Below are positions 26,910 to 35,262 of a stretch of 50,473 nucleotides of DNA, in pieces (position 1 is the first letter of the stretch; each line of letters begins with the position of its first letter). Made by a program: the position numbers and the translations under genes. The DNA lies in contig CAILLA010000185.1 of the NCBI GenBank assembly GCA_903834925.1, positions 1 to 50,473 of the forward strand. Direction: 5' to 3'. The notes beneath the pieces were generated by a model. That model did not search any database. It worked only from the letters and a program-made list of their open reading frames with translations, and was not told where the DNA came from. The DNA comes from an uncultured Schlesneria sp. (GTDB lineage Bacteria; Planctomycetota; Planctomycetia; Planctomycetales; Planctomycetaceae).

Positions 26910-28943
26910 TCATCTTCCGTTGGGCTGATTGAGTTGCGACTTACCGACAGATAATGGATCTGTTCCGATCATTCCAACGAAACGGTCTTCAAACTGTTGA
27001 ATCAGACTCTCGACGTCTTTGAATGCCGCCGATTCCGGAATGACCGCTCCGGCTTCAAGTTCATCGATCATGTCGCCCAGCAGATGTTCTCGCAGCTTTG
27101 CCGTCAGCCATTCTTCGCGTTTGGCTTTGAATTTGTGATGCAAATTCAGCAGCCAGGCTTTCACCTGACTCAGCACACCAGTCGCGGTGTCGACAGCCGC
27201 ATTTCCGGCGACCGTCGTTCCCGCCGCAACGGTGGCATCAACTGCGACGTGGGTCAGCGACTGCGACGCGGCGTGGACAAGCATGTGTTCTGCACCGAAG
27301 GCTCCGCCAAACGCGAGCAACAGGGTCAGGACGGGGCGGGCGACAGCAGCAGCTCGGTCGGCGTTCCGAATGACTTTAAACAGCTGTTCACGGTCGGTTC
27401 GCATGGCCGTCATTTCAGTATCGACCAGCGACTGGATCAAGTTTTCGAAATCGAATTCGTCATGTTCTTTTCTCAGTTGTTCGATGATCGATTCGCAGGT
27501 GGTCCCACTGAGAAGTCGATCGAGTCGGCTGGTTAAAAGCTCGTTCCCCAGTGTGGTGATCACTCGCAATTGATCGTAAACCTGTTGCAACACGCGAACA
27601 ATGGCATCCCATTCTGCCTGACGATATTCCTCAAGAGGTGGAACCGGCTGCCCCCAGATACGTTGGCGAACGATTCGAACTCCGCCACTCATCCACCGAC
27701 CAACATGAGCGTAAAACCCGTGGACGCTGGAAGTCCAGACCTCACGATGGCCGTCCCACCAGTGCCACATTTCGTCGACGATCAGTGAATTGGGTGGGGC
27801 GGGCCAGTCGGAATGACGAATCAGGCTGCGGGATGCAAAGACTTCGGCGGCATCCCGAAATTGCTGGCTACGCTGTTGAATGTCTCGCAAATAGTGAGGT
27901 GCCCCGGTTTCATTCGCGACAAGCCGTTTCAGCGAACCACGTAGCGTTCGCAGTTTAATCTCGTCGAAACGCAGCTGGGAAAGAACGCTGCTCAGCTGCA
28001 CAGGTTCAGGCGAAGGTCCCTCATTTGACCTTGAAGCGGAAGAAGTCTCGGCAGTCAGATCCTCGATATCTGAGCCTGGAATCGTATGTTTGATGGGCCA
28101 GGTTCGCTCTTCGAATCTCAGCCGAATGGCTTCTGCCGCTTTACGATCGTTAGGAGCCAGATAAACGAATTCCGGCTGAAGGCCGGTTTCCCCGCAAAAA
28201 GTTTTTAACCAAAGTGGCCAATAAGGCTCGTCATCGGGTAATTCGACCTGATTAAAAACAATCAACGCCGCCTTATCCTCTTCCGCCGCTTTGCGAAAGA
28301 ACTGTTTGACTGCTGCGTCATTGTATTTCTGTTGGGTCAATACAGCCACAAGTACGTCAGCCGCCTGTCGAACCGCGTCGGCCCGATGCCAGTTGATGGG
28401 AGCGTCGCTGTCCACATCGGGTGTGTCCAGAATGACGAGGTTGGGCGGGACGTCATGGCTTGTCCGCCAGAACAGACAGTGCTCAGGATAGCTCGCCAAG
28501 GCTTCGTCACTGTCGGTCCAAGGCCGTAAGTTAAACGCCGGGAAAAGCGATTGCAAATCGTGTCGCGAGGTAAATCCATCGGGAATCAGACAGACGGGAT
28601 GCTTTGTTCCGGACGCCAACGGGCTGCTCGAACTCGCTCGAAAACCCGCGATATGGTTGAAAACAACACTTTTACCAATATTCGTCCCCCCCACGACCGC
28701 GACGATCAGGTGGGGATTATCCTCCAGCTGTGGCAGAAGTTTGCGAACGAGCAGGTCAAACCAGTCGCGACCGGCGAGTGGGTCCAATAAGAGTGGTTTC
28801 GATTGCTCCTCAAGCTGATCCAACTTTTGTGCCAATTGGCGTCCGAGTGAACCAAACGACGAAAGCCGTGTCGATTCGCCTGCACTCGTGGCAGGAGAAT
28901 CAACCTTGGAATCCAATCCAGTGGTGGAAATCGAATCGATCAT
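26910..28943 (-). CDS. Dynamin-like/GTPase-domain membrane-associated protein
   Basis: 677 aa. G1 is VVGGTNIGKS (about 84-93), G3 is LDTPDVDSD, and the G4 position reads FNQVEL instead of NKxD, an unusual specificity loop. A hydrophobic glycine/alanine-rich segment (about 540-600, PVLTLLLAFGGAFGAEHM onward) could insert in a membrane, and helical stretches flank it, as in dynamin-like proteins. AAGG lies about 12 nt before the ATG. It heads a co-directional run with the Ser/Thr kinase and a secreted protein. A role in membrane remodelling or vesicle-like structures would fit a planctomycete, but that is speculation; the family call is moderate. Confidence 0.82.
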   Translation of the reverse strand: MIDSISTTGLDSKVDSPATSAGESTRLSSFGSLGRQLAQKLDQLEEQSKPLLLDPLAGRDWFDLLVRKLLPQLEDNPHLIVAVVGGTNIGKSVVFNHIAGFRASSSSPLASGTKHPVCLIPDGFTSRHDLQSLFPAFNLRPWTDSDEALASYPEHCLFWRTSHDVPPNLVILDTPDVDSDAPINWHRADAVRQAADVLVAVLTQQKYNDAAVKQFFRKAAEEDKAALIVFNQVELPDDEPYWPLWLKTFCGETGLQPEFVYLAPNDRKAAEAIRLRFEERTWPIKHTIPGSDIEDLTAETSSASRSNEGPSPEPVQLSSVLSQLRFDEIKLRTLRGSLKRLVANETGAPHYLRDIQQRSQQFRDAAEVFASRSLIRHSDWPAPPNSLIVDEMWHWWDGHREVWTSSVHGFYAHVGRWMSGGVRIVRQRIWGQPVPPLEEYRQAEWDAIVRVLQQVYDQLRVITTLGNELLTSRLDRLLSGTTCESIIEQLRKEHDEFDFENLIQSLVDTEMTAMRTDREQLFKVIRNADRAAAVARPVLTLLLAFGGAFGAEHMLVHAASQSLTHVAVDATVAAGTTVAGNAAVDTATGVLSQVKAWLLNLHHKFKAKREEWLTAKLREHLLGDMIDELEAGAVIPESAAFKDVESLIQQFEDRFVGMIGTDPLSVGKSQLNQPNGR

Positions 28944-29259
28944 GAATACAGATTACCTTCGCAGGCTTGGTTTTACAAAACTCTCGTCCGACCCCGTTGT
29001 GAAACTTCGAAATTGGAATCCTGTGCCACTGCTTGACCGTCCTCGGTCAAGCAGTGCTCTTCTCATTAAGATGGCCAAAGAGCACTGCTTCTCCGAAGAC
29101 TCCGAAGCAGTGGCACATGACTCAAAAGTTAATCGTTGACAAAGCATATGAATCGCGTTGGGATGTTTCTGTACTGGTGAGACTCCGACGTGCTGTCTAT
29201 ACTGTGCGTCACATTATTCCGAAGCATAAAAATTAAACACCTCAGGGCTGGATTTGGAT
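28944..29259. other. Divergent gap between GTPase and PIN/TRAM genes
   Basis: Holds repeat copy 4 (29023-29116). A consensus -35 word TTGACA is at 29136-29141 but the -10 position reads TGGGAT; a TATACT is at 29198-29203 with a poor -35. Neither is decisive. Confidence 0.4.
29023..29116 (+). repeat. Double-hairpin GTGCCACTG element, copy 4
   Basis: 94 bp, nearly identical to copy 3 in both hairpins. The central spacer carries GTGCTCTT / AAGAGCAC, a third inverted repeat, so the whole element can fold as a three-armed structure. Confidence 0.9.
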
Positions 29260-30339
29260 ATGTTAATCTTTCTACGCGTTACGTATGTCTTGATCTGTGC
29301 GGGAGCTGCGGTGGCCTTGGTGCAAAATCCAATGGCTCCGGAATTCATCAAAAAGTACGCTGCGCTGTCGTTTATCTTGATCATGTTGCTGACTCAAATT
29401 GTCACGTTCATTGACATTCTCTTCCCACGAAAGCGACTGGATGTCATCTCTGCCATCTATTTCGGGCTTTTGGTTGGCTGGCTTCTGGCATTTCAGCTGC
29501 AATATGCCGCTCAGGCTTTCATGACGTCGATCGGCGTCGGGATTCAAAAGGACGCTGACGGAAATAACATCCAGGGCGAGAATCCGTACGCCCGCGTGAT
29601 CGGCGGCATCGCCGGGATCATGTTGCCGTATATGTGCATTTCGTTCCTGCTACAAACCAAGGACGACTTTCGCTTTGTGATTCCGTATGTCGAATTTGCC
29701 AAAGAGATTAAAGGTGGTCGACCACTGATTATCGACACGAGCGCTCTGATTGACGGACGAATCGCCGATGTAATGGATACAAGCATCTTCGACACGGAAT
29801 TAATCGTCCCCAGTTTCGTTCTTGAAGAATTACAGAACATTGCGGACAGTCAGGACAAAAATCGAAGAACTCGTGGTCGACGGGGTCTGGACGTTCTCAC
29901 CAAACTTCAGCAAAAACCCAAAGTCGAAATTCGGATGCTCGAAGTTCGGGAAAAGGACGATCTCGACCATACCGTCGACCAGCGGATCGTCTCGCTCGCA
30001 AAACGGATGAGTGGCCGAGTCGTCACAAACGACTTCAACTTGAACAAAGTTGCCAGTGTTCAAGGTGTCGAGGTCATCAACCTGAATGATGTCGCCAACG
30101 CGCTGAAACCACGGTATTTGCCCGGCGAGCAATTACATATTAAAGTAATGCGAGAAGGAGAATCGTTTGGCCAGGGTGTCGGCTACCTGGACGATGGCAC
30201 GATGGTTGTTTGCGAACAGGCTTCGACGCTGCTCGGTAAAGAGATCGACGTGGTCGTGACGAGCATGCTTCAGAACAGCGCCGGTCGCATGATTTTTGGC
30301 CGTCTTTTGAATCCACCGGGACCTGCCGGTCGCGTCTGA
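29260..30339 (+). CDS. Membrane PIN-TRAM domain protein (YacL-like)
   Basis: 359 aa from ATG 29260 (a TTG two codons earlier is possible). Four hydrophobic segments occupy residues 1-145, followed by a PIN nuclease domain with its acidic residues: IIDTSALIDGRI (Asp), VLEELQ (Glu), DHTVDQRIV (Asp) and VTNDFNLNK (Asp). A TRAM domain closes it (LPGEQLHIKVMREGESFGQGVGYLDDG). This is the layout of YacL-type proteins, thought to be membrane-bound RNases, possibly linked to rRNA or mRNA processing; its target here is unknown. The four acidic residues are all present. lexA follows 49 bp downstream on the same strand. Confidence 0.93.
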   Translation: MLIFLRVTYVLICAGAAVALVQNPMAPEFIKKYAALSFILIMLLTQIVTFIDILFPRKRLDVISAIYFGLLVGWLLAFQLQYAAQAFMTSIGVGIQKDADGNNIQGENPYARVIGGIAGIMLPYMCISFLLQTKDDFRFVIPYVEFAKEIKGGRPLIIDTSALIDGRIADVMDTSIFDTELIVPSFVLEELQNIADSQDKNRRTRGRRGLDVLTKLQQKPKVEIRMLEVREKDDLDHTVDQRIVSLAKRMSGRVVTNDFNLNKVASVQGVEVINLNDVANALKPRYLPGEQLHIKVMREGESFGQGVGYLDDGTMVVCEQASTLLGKEIDVVVTSMLQNSAGRMIFGRLLNPPGPAGRV

Positions 30340-30373
30340 TTGTAACTGATCGGCAAATGACCTGTTCATAATC

Positions 30374-30380
30374 AAAAAGG
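30374..30380 (+). promoter_or_regulatory. Shine-Dalgarno setting the TTG start of lexA
   Basis: AAAAAGG at 8 nt from TTG 30389. The ATG at 30385 is in another frame, so the rarer TTG is the start. Confidence 0.7.
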
Positions 30381-30388
30381 ATTGATGA

Positions 30389-31105
30389 TTGTCCAAATCC
30401 GTTGTGAAGCCCATTAAGTCCAAGGTTCCAAAAAAAGGCGACTCAACAAAGAGTCCGCCGAAACGGGGACGAGGTCGGCCGATTATCGAGACACTGACGC
30501 CGTCGCAAGAGCGACTGCTTGTTGCCATCCAGGATCATATTAATCGCGAAGGGATGTCACCCACATTGCGCGAACTGGCCGATCATCTGGAACAAGGTGT
30601 CGCCAGTATCTATAAGCTGATTCAGCGAATGGAGCGGAACGGTTTTGTCAGCCGAAGTTCTGGAAAATCACGGAGCCTGGTGGTTTTACGGACGGCAGAC
30701 GAGCCACAACTGGCCGGTCTGGTAGCAATTCCCCTATTGGGGACCGTTGCGGCCGGTATCCCAATGTTCGCACCCGAAAACCGACTGGGTGAATTGCTTG
30801 TGGATGCCGCATCGGTTCGAACCGGTCGTCACTTTGCACTCACGGTCTCGGGACAAAGCATGATCGACGCCGGAATCCATTCCGGCGACATGCTTGTCGT
30901 CAGGCAGCAGCCATTGGCCGATCATCGCGATATCGTCGTGGCCCTGCTGAACGACGAAGCAACGGTGAAGCGATTGCATTATCGCAACGGAGAAATCTCG
31001 CTTCTACCGGAAAACACTCGTTTTAAGCCTATCCCTGTCGGCCCAGAAGACGATTTCCGGATCGTCGGCAAGGTCGTTGCCGTAAGGCGTGCCGCAAAGA
31101 AATGA
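30389..31105 (+). CDS. lexA: LexA-type SOS repressor
   Basis: 238 aa from TTG 30389. An N-terminal basic segment carries KRGRGRPI (about 25-32), an AT-hook-like motif absent from classical LexA. A winged helix-turn-helix follows (LTPSQERLLVAIQDH, SPTLRELADHLE). The C-terminal peptidase shows the Ala122-Gly123 cleavage site (GTVAAGIP), the nucleophile Ser157 (VSGQSM) and general base Lys194 (ATVKRLH). It should repress damage-response genes until RecA-stimulated self-cleavage. Recognition sequences in its own upstream region could not be found with the E. coli or Gram-positive consensus, so the operator here may differ. In line with the PIN/TRAM gene, 49 bp upstream. Confidence 0.94.
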   Translation: MSKSVVKPIKSKVPKKGDSTKSPPKRGRGRPIIETLTPSQERLLVAIQDHINREGMSPTLRELADHLEQGVASIYKLIQRMERNGFVSRSSGKSRSLVVLRTADEPQLAGLVAIPLLGTVAAGIPMFAPENRLGELLVDAASVRTGRHFALTVSGQSMIDAGIHSGDMLVVRQQPLADHRDIVVALLNDEATVKRLHYRNGEISLLPENTRFKPIPVGPEDDFRIVGKVVAVRRAAKK

Positions 31106-31128
31106 AATGCACGGGCGAGTTGTGTGAG

Positions 31129-31180
31129 GGTCTCCTGACCCCGCACAAGGGGCCAACCGAAGGTCTCCTCTTAATTTCTT
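31129..31180 (+). repeat. GACCCCGC/CCGAAGGTCT repeat, copy 1
   Basis: About 52 bp in the gap between lexA and the ECF sigma gene. Shared with 33783-33832 and 40451-40502; core words are GGTCTCC, GACCCCGC, CCGAAGGTCT and CTTAATT in this order. Confidence 0.75.
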
Positions 31181-31210
31181 CGAGTTTTCATCAGCTACTT
31201 CAAATGTCCC

Positions 31211-32479
31211 ATGTCATCGGGCCGACGTCCTATGCCCGTTCCGATCGATTCGATGAATCGCCAAATCGTCGACAAGGTTTACCGCCTGGAGTCTCGACGC
31301 GTGTTTGCCACACTGGTGCGGTTGCTGCGGGATTTTGATCTGGCTGAGGAAGCGATGCATGAGGCGTTCGCCCTGGCGGTGACTCAGTGGGCCGAGTCGG
31401 GTGTTCCCGAGAACCCTCGCGCCTGGCTGGTTTCTACAGGTCGATTCAAGGCGATTGATGCACTGCGACGACGCGGTCGGATTGACGAACTGGCACCAGA
31501 AATTGTCCGTCGTTTTGAAGAAGTTGCGTCTTCGAATGTCGAACGGGCCAGTCACGACATCGAAGACGATCAATTGCGATTGATTTTCACGTGCTGTCAT
31601 CCGGCAATCGATCCCATGGTCCAGGTGCCGCTCACATTGCGCGAGGTCTGCGGATTATCGACCGACGAAGTCGCACGAGCATTCCTAACCGCGCCGGCGA
31701 CGATGGCTCAGCGGATTGTACGGGGTAAAGCAAAAATCCGTGATGCCGGGATTCCGTTCGTGATTCCCACCGCCGCCGATTTCCCGCAGCGACTCGAATC
31801 GGTGCTGGCAGTGATCTACCTGGTCTTCAATGAAGGTTACTCGGCGTCTTCCGGCACCGTCGCGACACGGGCCGATCTGTCCGAGGAAGCGATCCGACTG
31901 GGGCGACTACTGTTGGAACTGTTGCACGATCCCGAAGTGATGGGACTACTGGCTCTGATGCTTCTGCAAGAGTCTCGACGCAATGCACGAGCGACCGTCG
32001 ATGGCGACATCATTTTGCTTGAGGATCAGGACCGAAACTTGTGGAACAAGTCGTTGATCAAAGAAGGACTTTTACTTGTCGAGAGGTCAATGTCGACACG
32101 CCGGTTCGGGGCCTATTCCGTTCAGGCCACAATTGCGGCCGTACATGCGACGGCTCCATCGGCAGACAAAACCGATTGGCCGCAGATTGTGACTCTTTAT
32201 GATGCCCTGCAGTCGATTAACTCCTCCCCTGTTGTCGAACTGAATCGAGCGGTTGCAGTGGCGATGCGAGACGGCCCCGATGCCGGGCTAGTGCTGATCG
32301 ATTCAATTCTTGGACGCGGTGATTTGGTGGACTATCACCTGTCTCACGCCGCCCGGGGGGAATTATGCCGCCGCGCTGGACGTGTTGCCGAAGCACGCGA
32401 AGCATTCATACAAGCGATCTCACTAGCCCGACAGGAACCCGAAAGACGCTTTCTGACTCGGCGTCTGTCCGAATTATGA
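31211..32479 (+). CDS. ECF-type RNA polymerase sigma factor, ECF42 group
   Basis: 422 aa. The sigma-2 region (VYRLESRRVFATLVRLLRDF, LAEEAMHEAF) and a sigma-4 region (LTLREVCGLSTDEVARAFLT, APATMAQRIVRGKAKI) are followed by about 200 residues (DUF6596-type extension, FPQRLESVLAVIYLVFNEGYSASSG and later VELNRAVAVAMRDGPDAGL) with repeated helical units. This extension defines the ECF42 group, where it is needed for activity and replaces a membrane anti-sigma factor; no anti-sigma gene is seen here. Group members lie beside DGPF (YCII) genes, as here (33026, 34326). Start is the first ATG; ATG 31232 and 31253 are possible and none has a clear ribosome site. Confidence 0.93.
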   Translation: MSSGRRPMPVPIDSMNRQIVDKVYRLESRRVFATLVRLLRDFDLAEEAMHEAFALAVTQWAESGVPENPRAWLVSTGRFKAIDALRRRGRIDELAPEIVRRFEEVASSNVERASHDIEDDQLRLIFTCCHPAIDPMVQVPLTLREVCGLSTDEVARAFLTAPATMAQRIVRGKAKIRDAGIPFVIPTAADFPQRLESVLAVIYLVFNEGYSASSGTVATRADLSEEAIRLGRLLLELLHDPEVMGLLALMLLQESRRNARATVDGDIILLEDQDRNLWNKSLIKEGLLLVERSMSTRRFGAYSVQATIAAVHATAPSADKTDWPQIVTLYDALQSINSSPVVELNRAVAVAMRDGPDAGLVLIDSILGRGDLVDYHLSHAARGELCRRAGRVAEAREAFIQAISLARQEPERRFLTRRLSEL

Positions 32480-32551
32480 ATTTCTCTTAACGGCTCTCGG
32501 CTAAGTATCAAATGACAGGAAACGAAATTTTTGCAGAATTTTCGGAGTCGT

Positions 32552-32578
32552 TGTCGATTGTCGGCTTTGCCGTTCGAC
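32552..32578 (+). promoter_or_regulatory. Candidate ECF42-dependent promoter before the DoxX gene
   Basis: TGTCGA at 32552-32557, 17 bp, CGAC at 32575-32578. As I recall, ECF42 target promoters carry TGTCGA at -35 and CGA/CGT-type words at -10. The start would lie near 32585, giving a leader of about 37 nt. No other copy was seen in the gaps of this locus. The match is by eye, unscored. Confidence 0.55.
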
Positions 32579-32621
32579 GAACGTGTGAAAGTCAACACTT
32601 TATTTCAAATGGAAAGATTTC

Positions 32622-33029
32622 ATGCCCACGAAAGCACAACGGATCACCGGATGGATCTTGACATGTTTGCTCGGCCTGTTTCTGATCGGCCCCAGTGCGG
32701 CTGGCAAGTTTGTTGACTGGCCACGCAAGAAAGAGATGTTCGATCACATGGGACTTACCTTGGATCTCGTGCAAACCATCGGCATTATCGAAATCGTGAT
32801 CACAATCCTGTTTTTGATTCCTCGAACGTCATTCCTCGGCGCGATCCTCGTGACGGCGTATCTCGGTGGTGCCGTCATGACTCACTTACGTGTCGGTGAT
32901 GCGTGGTTCTTTCCGATCATTATTGGCGTGGTCATGTGGATCGCACTGGGGTTGAGACATCCTGAGATCTTTTCATTGGCACTCGGTAATTCAACCCAAA
33001 AACCAGAGTCAGAAGGGATCACGACATGA
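32622..33029 (+). CDS. DoxX-like small membrane protein
   Basis: 135 aa, four transmembrane helices (GWILTCLLGLFLIGPSAAGKF, LVQTIGIIEIVITILFLIP, LGAILVTAYLGGAVMTHL, FPIIIGVVMWIALGL). The AAGKF and GGAVMTHLRVGDAWF patterns match the DoxX-like family, whose members are thought to take part in redox reactions of membrane quinones. GGAAAG lies 5 nt before the ATG. Its stop overlaps the double-DGPF gene by 4 nt (ATGA), coupling the two. First gene after the sigma factor; a candidate promoter lies just upstream. Confidence 0.9.
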   Translation: MPTKAQRITGWILTCLLGLFLIGPSAAGKFVDWPRKKEMFDHMGLTLDLVQTIGIIEIVITILFLIPRTSFLGAILVTAYLGGAVMTHLRVGDAWFFPIIIGVVMWIALGLRHPEIFSLALGNSTQKPESEGITT

Positions 33030-33802
33030 AGTACATGTTGCTGATTTATAGCCCTGAGAATGCATGGATTCCCGAAGAATGGAAACAGTGCGTCGAGACG
33101 TCGATGCAAATCTGTGAGGAAATGGCCGCCAAAGGGCAGCTTCTTTCCGCCGCCCCGCTGCACCCGGTTGCGACAGCCACCACTGTTCGGGTACGCGACG
33201 GAAAGCAGTACATCACTGCGGGTCCATTTGCCGAAACCACGGAACAACTCGGGGGATACTATCTGATCGACGTCGAAAACCTTGACGAAGCAATCGCGAT
33301 TGCCAGTCGGTTACCACCAGCCCTTAAAGGGACCGTCGAGATTCGACCATTGTTGAAACTTGATGGCTTGCCAGCCGAAAAGCACAAGACAGAATCAACG
33401 AACACTGAGAACTCACTCAAGAAGTTTATGTTTCTCTGTTATGACGATGAAGAGGCTTGGCGCAAGGCAGGGGAGCAGGCACATCATGCTGCGATGCAGG
33501 AAGCGGTTGCACTGACCAAGCGACTCGATGGCCTCGGTCAGTACGTCAGTGCTTCACCCTTACATCCGGTTGCCACGGCAACCAGTATCCGAGTTCGGAA
33601 CGGCCAGCGGATTGTGACGGATGGTCCCTTTGCCGAGACCTCTGAAGTCATGGGAGGATATTATCTGATTATGGCCAAAGACACGTCGGAGGCGGTGGAA
33701 ATCGCCGCTGAACATTCAGGAGCACGCGTCGGCGCTGTGGAGGTACGTGAGGTGTTTGATCTGACCCCGCTCGCTGTACGCGGGTCTCCCGCCCCCGCAT
33801 AA
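33026..33802 (+). CDS. Tandem YCII/DGPF-domain protein
   Basis: 258 aa with two YCII-related domains fused head to tail: residues about 1-115 (with AGPFAETTEQLGGYY) and 130-240 (with DGPFAETSEVMGGYY). The DGPF motif is the name-giving feature of the proteins that pair with ECF42 sigma factors; their biochemical role is unknown, though the fold is a ferredoxin-like alpha/beta barrel with a conserved His/Asp pair. AAGGG lies 8 nt before the ATG. The last codons (GSPAPA and the stop) lie inside an interspersed repeat, so the native C terminus may have been altered by it. Confidence 0.92.
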   Translation: MKYMLLIYSPENAWIPEEWKQCVETSMQICEEMAAKGQLLSAAPLHPVATATTVRVRDGKQYITAGPFAETTEQLGGYYLIDVENLDEAIAIASRLPPALKGTVEIRPLLKLDGLPAEKHKTESTNTENSLKKFMFLCYDDEEAWRKAGEQAHHAAMQEAVALTKRLDGLGQYVSASPLHPVATATSIRVRNGQRIVTDGPFAETSEVMGGYYLIMAKDTSEAVEIAAEHSGARVGAVEVREVFDLTPLAVRGSPAPA

Positions 33803-33832
33803 CGACCCGACCGAAGGTCTTGTCTTAATTTC
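33783..33832 (+). repeat. GACCCCGC/CCGAAGGTCT repeat, copy 2, running over a gene end
   Basis: About 50 bp; its first 20 bp encode the last six codons and the stop of the double-DGPF gene. Confidence 0.75.
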
Positions 33833-33871
33833 CAAGTTCTGTTTCACACTATTTTCATCAAAGGAACAATC

Positions 33872-34300
33872 ATGACTGCAACAACCATCACTCCATACCT
33901 ATTTTTCTCTGGACGCTGCGAAGAAGCTCTCGATTTTTATCGTGAGGCACTTGGAGCAAAGGTTGAGATGATCATGCGGTTCAACGAAAGTCCCGAACCG
34001 ACTCCGCCCGGCATGCTTCAGCCGGGCTTCGAGACAAAAATCATGCATGCGTCGTTCCACGTGGGCGACGTATTAATGATGGCATCCGACGGTTGCGACG
34101 ACAAATCCACGTTACACGGCTTCAAACTCGCTATGGCCGTGCCGACCGAAGAGAAAGCTCATCAGGCATTTAATGCTTTAGCGAATGGAGGCACCATTGA
34201 AATGCCACTGACCAAAACGTTCTGGTCCCCTTGCTACGGAATGGTCACAGACAAGTTCAACGTCGAATGGATGGTGATGGTACCGGGCGAACAAGCCTGA
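33872..34300 (+). CDS. VOC-family (PhnB-like glyoxalase fold) protein
   Basis: 142 aa. ITPYLFFSGRCEEALDFYREALGAKVEM is the first beta-alpha-beta unit of PhnB-like VOC proteins, followed by GFETKIMHASFHVGDVLMMASD and NKxx-type end KFNVEWMVMVPGE. These often act as demethylases or bleomycin-type binding proteins; here no substrate can be given. AAAGGAAC lies 5 nt before the ATG. Within the ECF42 module it is co-directional between the two DGPF-domain genes. Confidence 0.93.
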   Translation: MTATTITPYLFFSGRCEEALDFYREALGAKVEMIMRFNESPEPTPPGMLQPGFETKIMHASFHVGDVLMMASDGCDDKSTLHGFKLAMAVPTEEKAHQAFNALANGGTIEMPLTKTFWSPCYGMVTDKFNVEWMVMVPGEQA

Positions 34301-34325
34301 CAAGTAATCGAAAGGAGAAGTCAGC

Positions 34326-35204
34326 ATGAAAGTTCTCGTGATTGTAAAAGCCTCGAAAGGCTCCGAAGCGGGTGAAATGCCCAGTACCGAATTGATTACT
34401 GCAATGGGCGAATACAACCAGCAACTGGTGACTGCGGGGATCATGATCGACGGTGCCGGGCTTACGCCGAGTTCCCGCGGTGCCCGCGTCAGATTCTCTG
34501 GCACGAGCCGAACCGTCATTGACGGCCCCTTCGCCGAAACAAAAGAACTGATCGCCGGATTCTGGGTCTGGAAGGTCAAGTCACTACAAGAGGCGATCGA
34601 CTGGGTGAAAAAATGTCCGAATCCAATGATGGAAGACTCAGACATCGAGATTCGACCGTATATGGAAGTGGAGGACTTTGGCGAAGCGTTTACACCTGAG
34701 CTTCAAGAGCAGGAAGCGGCTCTTCGAGCGACAGTATTGGGACTTAACTCACCGACCTTTCAAGTCTGTCCAGATATTGAAGTTGCGGGCCTGAATCAGA
34801 ACTACACGATGGAGACCCGCATTAGTATCCCGCAGCAATGGGCAAGTTTTGTCCCTCGAGCAGGCAGCATTCCGGGAATAAAAGGGTACATATGCTTCGG
34901 TGTCTGCTGGAATACAAAACCTGATTGCAGCTTCGACTATCTGACAGGAGTTGAAGTTTCCAGTTCCACACAACTGCCCGCCGACTTCCAGTCGCTGAAA
35001 CTCAGCAGCCACCGATACGCTGTCTTCGCACACACCGGTCATGTCTCGGCAATCCCCAAGACGCTCGACACGATCTGGACCAGATGGGTGCCAGACTGCG
35101 GTCTAAAGATCGCCAACTCCCCGTGCTTTGAACGTTATACATCCGAATTCAATCCCGGAACCGGGATGGGGGGAATGGAAATCTGGATTCCTCTGGAGTC
35201 TTGA
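34326..35204 (+). CDS. DGPF/YCII domain fused to a GyrI-like effector-binding domain
   Basis: 292 aa. Residues about 1-115 are a YCII domain with DGPFAETKELIAGFW, and residues about 135-292 a GyrI-like/AraC effector-binding domain (VCPDIEVAGLNQNYTM, then HRYAVFAHTGHVSAIPKTLDTIW and MEIWIPLES). The GyrI-like fold usually binds small hydrophobic ligands, which suggests that this protein senses or processes a small molecule for the module. AAAGGAG lies 7 nt before the ATG. The 25-bp gap to the VOC gene suggests cotranscription. Confidence 0.92.
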   Translation: MKVLVIVKASKGSEAGEMPSTELITAMGEYNQQLVTAGIMIDGAGLTPSSRGARVRFSGTSRTVIDGPFAETKELIAGFWVWKVKSLQEAIDWVKKCPNPMMEDSDIEIRPYMEVEDFGEAFTPELQEQEAALRATVLGLNSPTFQVCPDIEVAGLNQNYTMETRISIPQQWASFVPRAGSIPGIKGYICFGVCWNTKPDCSFDYLTGVEVSSSTQLPADFQSLKLSSHRYAVFAHTGHVSAIPKTLDTIWTRWVPDCGLKIANSPCFERYTSEFNPGTGMGGMEIWIPLES

Positions 35205-35262
35205 TTTCGAAGTCCTATTTTTTAATCCAGGTTTTCAAATTCAATAATGGAATCGCGGTTCT

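Noticed and set aside
29136-29164. TTGACA with a TGGGAT as a housekeeping promoter
   Set aside because: Only three of six -10 bases match; a chance -35 word is not enough.
30340-30388. SOS box before lexA
   Set aside because: Neither CTGT-N8-ACAG nor GAAC-N4-GTTC is present; only a loose GTTC word.
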